This document shows, piece by piece, positions 61,072-64,000 of a stretch of 64,000 bases of DNA. The stretch spans positions 10,408,839 through 10,472,838 of the forward strand of contig CM049316.1 in the NCBI GenBank assembly GCA_026874595.1. Reading direction: 5' to 3'. Source of the DNA: Sipunculus nudus. Lineage: Eukaryota; Annelida; Sipuncula; Golfingiida; Sipunculidae. Position 1 is the first letter of the stretch. Every line of letters starts with the position of its first letter. Both the position numbers and the translations under genes were made by a program. Below the pieces are notes generated by a model. The model saw nothing but the letters and a program-made list of their open reading frames with translations, did no database searches and was not told the DNA's origin.

Positions 61072-62791
61072 CAGGGTTTGATCTTAAGATTTTTTGCACT
61101 AGCCCATCAGGCTAGTGGCTTTAAAAAATGCACTGGCCCGCATCAATTTGCACTAAAATGGTGTCATTTTTTAAGCAATATTTCTCTAGTATGTAGTATT
61201 TTAATTTAATCAAGAACACTCTAATGGTCTAAATAAAAATGGTATTTGAATATTTAAGTGTTTAGTGATACTAGCACATGCAGCTTTGAAGCTCAGCTGT
61301 TACTTGAAACACAACTCCTCTCTCCAACAGTAAAGCTGGTAAAACAAAGTAAACATAAGTGTATTTCCAAAACAACTTTAATTTCTCAGGTGACCACTTC
61401 AGCTAGGGCAAACACTTTCACCCCTCAGCATTGTCTGAATCACTTAATCAAACATATAAAAGCAGTTGTGTAAAACATCAGACCATACTAAAATTTGTAA
61501 TATTACGCATGGACATTAATTGAGGCTTATTTCTTATTTTTTTTTTCAAGTATATATTGTCACTTTCTTATTTTTTTAACCTCTCGTAAAAAATTATTTT
61601 TGCTGTAATTAATGGCTTAGCGAGCAATGTTGATCTGTATCAGGTGTATGCCTAAACAAGAAACGCCGTTCGGTCAGGTAAGATCAGTTTACTTCAAAGA
61701 CTATTACTAAAATGAAATTTACAAAGGCAGTAAAAAAGAAACACAACCTAACAAAACACGGTTGCTAAAATTTTATGCATGTTCGATCAGCTGTGGCTGG
61801 TAGAAGCGATTTCCCTGTTCGCCAAACCCTGTCATTGTCACAACAAACTGATGAAATCACGCAGTTTTTGCAGTACCAAACATCTGATTTATGGAGATCG
61901 TGCGTTAGACAAGGTCAGTTGCAGTTTCCAGTAAATGGGCCCGCGTTATTTGCTTTATATAGTCATGGTGCCAACGTCAACGTAGCTGAAAATTATAAAC
62001 ACCGAAAGTGACACGGTGTCAGTGAACATTTTCCCGCCAAAATAGTCATGAATGAAGTCACATTGGGTGAGTTTTTACTACGAACCTCTTATTAAGCCCT
62101 CTGCTTAAAACATGTGACAGCTCCGCCAATCACAATATCGTTTGTGTGGCCAGCCTGCCTAGGCATGTGTTTATGCAAATCAACGTGTCACATGGTTTAA
62201 ACGCCCACATCGGCCAGTGACAGTGTGAATATCGAAAAAAACTTTCATCAAATGCGACAGGGAAGAGCTTCCGCTTTAGTCAAATCAGAACATTTTCTAA
62301 TTGCTAAATGTTTTTGCAGGCGGTTTACCCGTTGTTTCGCCCGAGTAACGAACATTGGCAGATTTTTCTCCGGTATTTTTCTCCACTGTCGCACAAGTGT
62401 ACCGATCATTCCACGCATATAGGTACAATCAGCCTAATTTATATGGCTCAGATTAAACGATCGGCACCGTCGGGAAATACAATTTTATTATAGAAATTAA
62501 GAGCATATAGGAATAACAGAAGGGCTGTTTTTGAAGCACGTGAAGGCGGATTTTTACCTGGCCAGATGCGTTTGCGGCAGATTATACCGACAAAAATTAT
62601 TTACAGACTTAGTTCAAAAAATTTCAGCCTGGTTAAAAAAGGTGGCATAAGCAGTAAGCTTGGTTAGAATAAAAAGAAAACCAGATGTTAACATTTCTCA
62701 TGCTACTAGCCAGTCGGGCTGAAAGAAACTAGATCGTACCAGCCCGCCGAATTTCACACTCGCCGCGGGCTAGCGTTAAGATCAAACCCTG
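61072..62791. mobile_element. hAT-like element with 16-bp terminal inverted repeats
   Basis: CAGGGTTTGATCTTAA (61072-61087) and its exact complement TTAAGATCAAACCCTG (62776-62791) bound a 1.72-kb segment. Subterminal regions on both sides carry several CTAGCCC/GGGCTAG/GGCTAGTGG words (61.10-61.15 and 62.70-62.78 kb), the arrangement expected for transposase-binding sites in hAT elements. A convincing 8-bp target duplication is not visible (TGTGTCTC on the left, GCCTCTAT on the right). Frames of 61-79 codons inside have no recognisable transposase motifs, so it is non-autonomous or decayed. Confidence 0.7.
62029..62042. promoter_or_regulatory. E2F-type site inside the hAT-like element
   Basis: TTTTCCCGCCAAAA matches the E2F consensus (TTTSSCGC with flanking A/T). 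It lies in a stretch (about 61.9-62.6 kb) less AT-rich than its neighbours, with CCGCCAATCACA at ~62123, a CCAAT-box context. This could be the transposon's own promoter or a captured one. Function is untested. Confidence 0.4.
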
Positions 62792-64000
62792 GCCTCTATA
62801 ATAGATCTATATACATTTGTATTCAAACCACAGATTTTGAAATCCACAAAGGAAAAATTCTCCAGCCATGAAAAAAACATAGATCAGTAGGACAAATGTT
62901 TGTCTCCTAATATAGTGGATTATTGCAATTTGATTTTAGTGAATTATTCTTAATAATAATAAACCACATATATTCTTTTAGTTGGCCAACATATATCTGT
63001 GGATATTTTGTGACTCTCTGCCCCCACATACACTCACATCATACCAGGAACATTGACCTGTCATATCTTGTATGTGGACATTATGTCCTGTTGTATTCTT
63101 TTCTGTGGACATTTTGTCACAGACATTTTAAGGTTGGTTTTTCAGAGCTGCCCCAGTTGTGAGGACCTTACTTTAATAAATATGGTTCTTCCTTTACCAG
63201 TATATACCTTGCCTGTTTCACTTTAAGCACTGGGGACGGAGTTTATTTTGCATTGGCACACTAATATTCTTTTATTTCTTAGTGTATGCTCAGCAAGATA
63301 CAATATATGATATATGCAATATTTATCCTGCTTCTTAATATACATATATGAACCTTTCTTAAAATTTAACAGTATTAAGGGATTCTCAAAAACATTTCAA
63401 TTAAAGAGCTAAGTTTCTTTGAATTTTAAGAGAGCTTCAACTGTTTCTCAGCAAACATTTCAGATTCCTTTAAATCCCAGCCTGTGGAAAGTCATGTTTC
63501 CCTTTATACTTTGATCTTACTTTTTCACTTCAGAGTATTTTTTGGCAGATAGATACAAAAGTGGGTCTTAATTCTTTTAAATCAGTCCATTTAAACCCTA
63601 CAGCACACAGTTAAGGTAATACTGCGGCACTTAACATGACGTTGCTAATTGACATGTGTTGTGTAATTCTGCTGTCAGTCAGATTTTAGCACTGCGACAA
63701 ATGTTGCCATGGCAACAGTAAATGAAAAACTAAAAAAAAATGAAACCCCCTTTATGTATTAGAGGTATTCTGAGGTATTATGCACAGTTCACTCAGAGAT
63801 ATGTGGTATTATATGCTTTTGTTGCTGTTGTTACATTATTTAACCTTGCTGTACACTGGATTTCTCCCTATGTTTCAATTAAATTTTTAACATTCTAACT
63901 TGCATCACACTGTTGGTATTGATTTTACCAACTGGTACATTCTGTGCTGTGGTGAATTTGTTTTATCATGCAGTTTTATGTTTTATATATTTATTTGTTC
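62792..64000. other. Unassigned sequence to the window edge
   Basis: AT-rich, with no exon, RNA gene or repeat recognised. Confidence 0.55.

Noticed and set aside
61775-62422. Frames of 79 and 66 codons inside the right-hand hAT-like element as transposase remnants
   Set aside because: No BED zinc-finger, catalytic or dimerisation motif is visible in them, and they are short and in different frames.

Overview
This window looks like a transposon-packed piece of a large, AT-rich animal genome. It most resembles a marine bivalve mollusc. That assignment rests on general familiarity with bivalve repeats: hairpin-ended elements followed by GTCC microsatellites, cores opening with TATCCCCAGACAAAG, AGCTCAGCTGAC or ATGCCCCCGCC, and many poly-G/poly-C runs. 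No search was possible. There are no bacterial operons, rRNA, tRNA or CRISPR arrays, and no complete protein-coding gene. Nearly all short ORFs are chance or are translations of tandem repeats.

Only one exon is well supported: 50028-50149 on the + strand. It has a pyrimidine-tract acceptor, an in-frame stop, an ATG in good context, a 16-codon opening peptide (MADGAASGSYSQLLVT) and a GTAAGG donor. Its next exon is not visible. A possible promoter and noncoding first exon lies at about 6.06-6.26 kb. If both belong to one gene, most of the window is its first intron of about 43.8 kb, and the downstream intron runs past the right edge.

The rest is dominated by non-autonomous mobile elements of one shared design, best explained as Helitron2/Helentron-derived elements. 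They have a short subterminal inverted repeat at both ends, the 5' copy folded into a hairpin with a second inverted copy. They also have a core of microsatellite plus tandem repeats, then a 3' stem-loop and a short terminal tail. At least four families fit: A (GTATCCCCAGAC...TCTAG; 9.7-11.1, 33.5-36.6, 38.0-40.0, 47.0-49.9, 57.3-59.9 kb, degenerate at 52.9 kb), B (AGCTCAGCTG...CCCTTGT; 11.3-13.7, 15.8-22.0 with a second copy nested at 17.8-21.8, 27.4-30.6, 31.4-37.2, 42.2-44.8, 54.6-56.0 kb), C (27.8-30.06 kb) and E (40.5-41.5 kb). A fifth, F, at 14.85-15.4 kb is incomplete. Two hAT-like elements are also present (8.9-13.8 kb with an 8-bp target duplication, and 61.1-62.8 kb).

Nesting gives a relative chronology: A and B copies inside a hAT at 9-13.7 kb, B inside B at 15.8-22 kb, C inside B at 27.8 kb, A inside B at 33.5 kb, and A inside an 85-bp splice-acceptor duplication at 47-50 kb. 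One A copy carries about 435 bp of neighbouring genomic DNA whose source was later interrupted by a B copy.

The most striking observation is that the tandem cores of families with different termini (A, B, E, F, weakly C) carry nuclear-receptor half-sites (AGGTCA). These are often perfect direct repeats with 1-bp spacing plus a TCAAGGTCA extended site, repeated every ~288 bp in family A. Every recognisable Helentron-like terminus lies in the same orientation (+). Whether these arrays act as mobile regulatory modules is inference.
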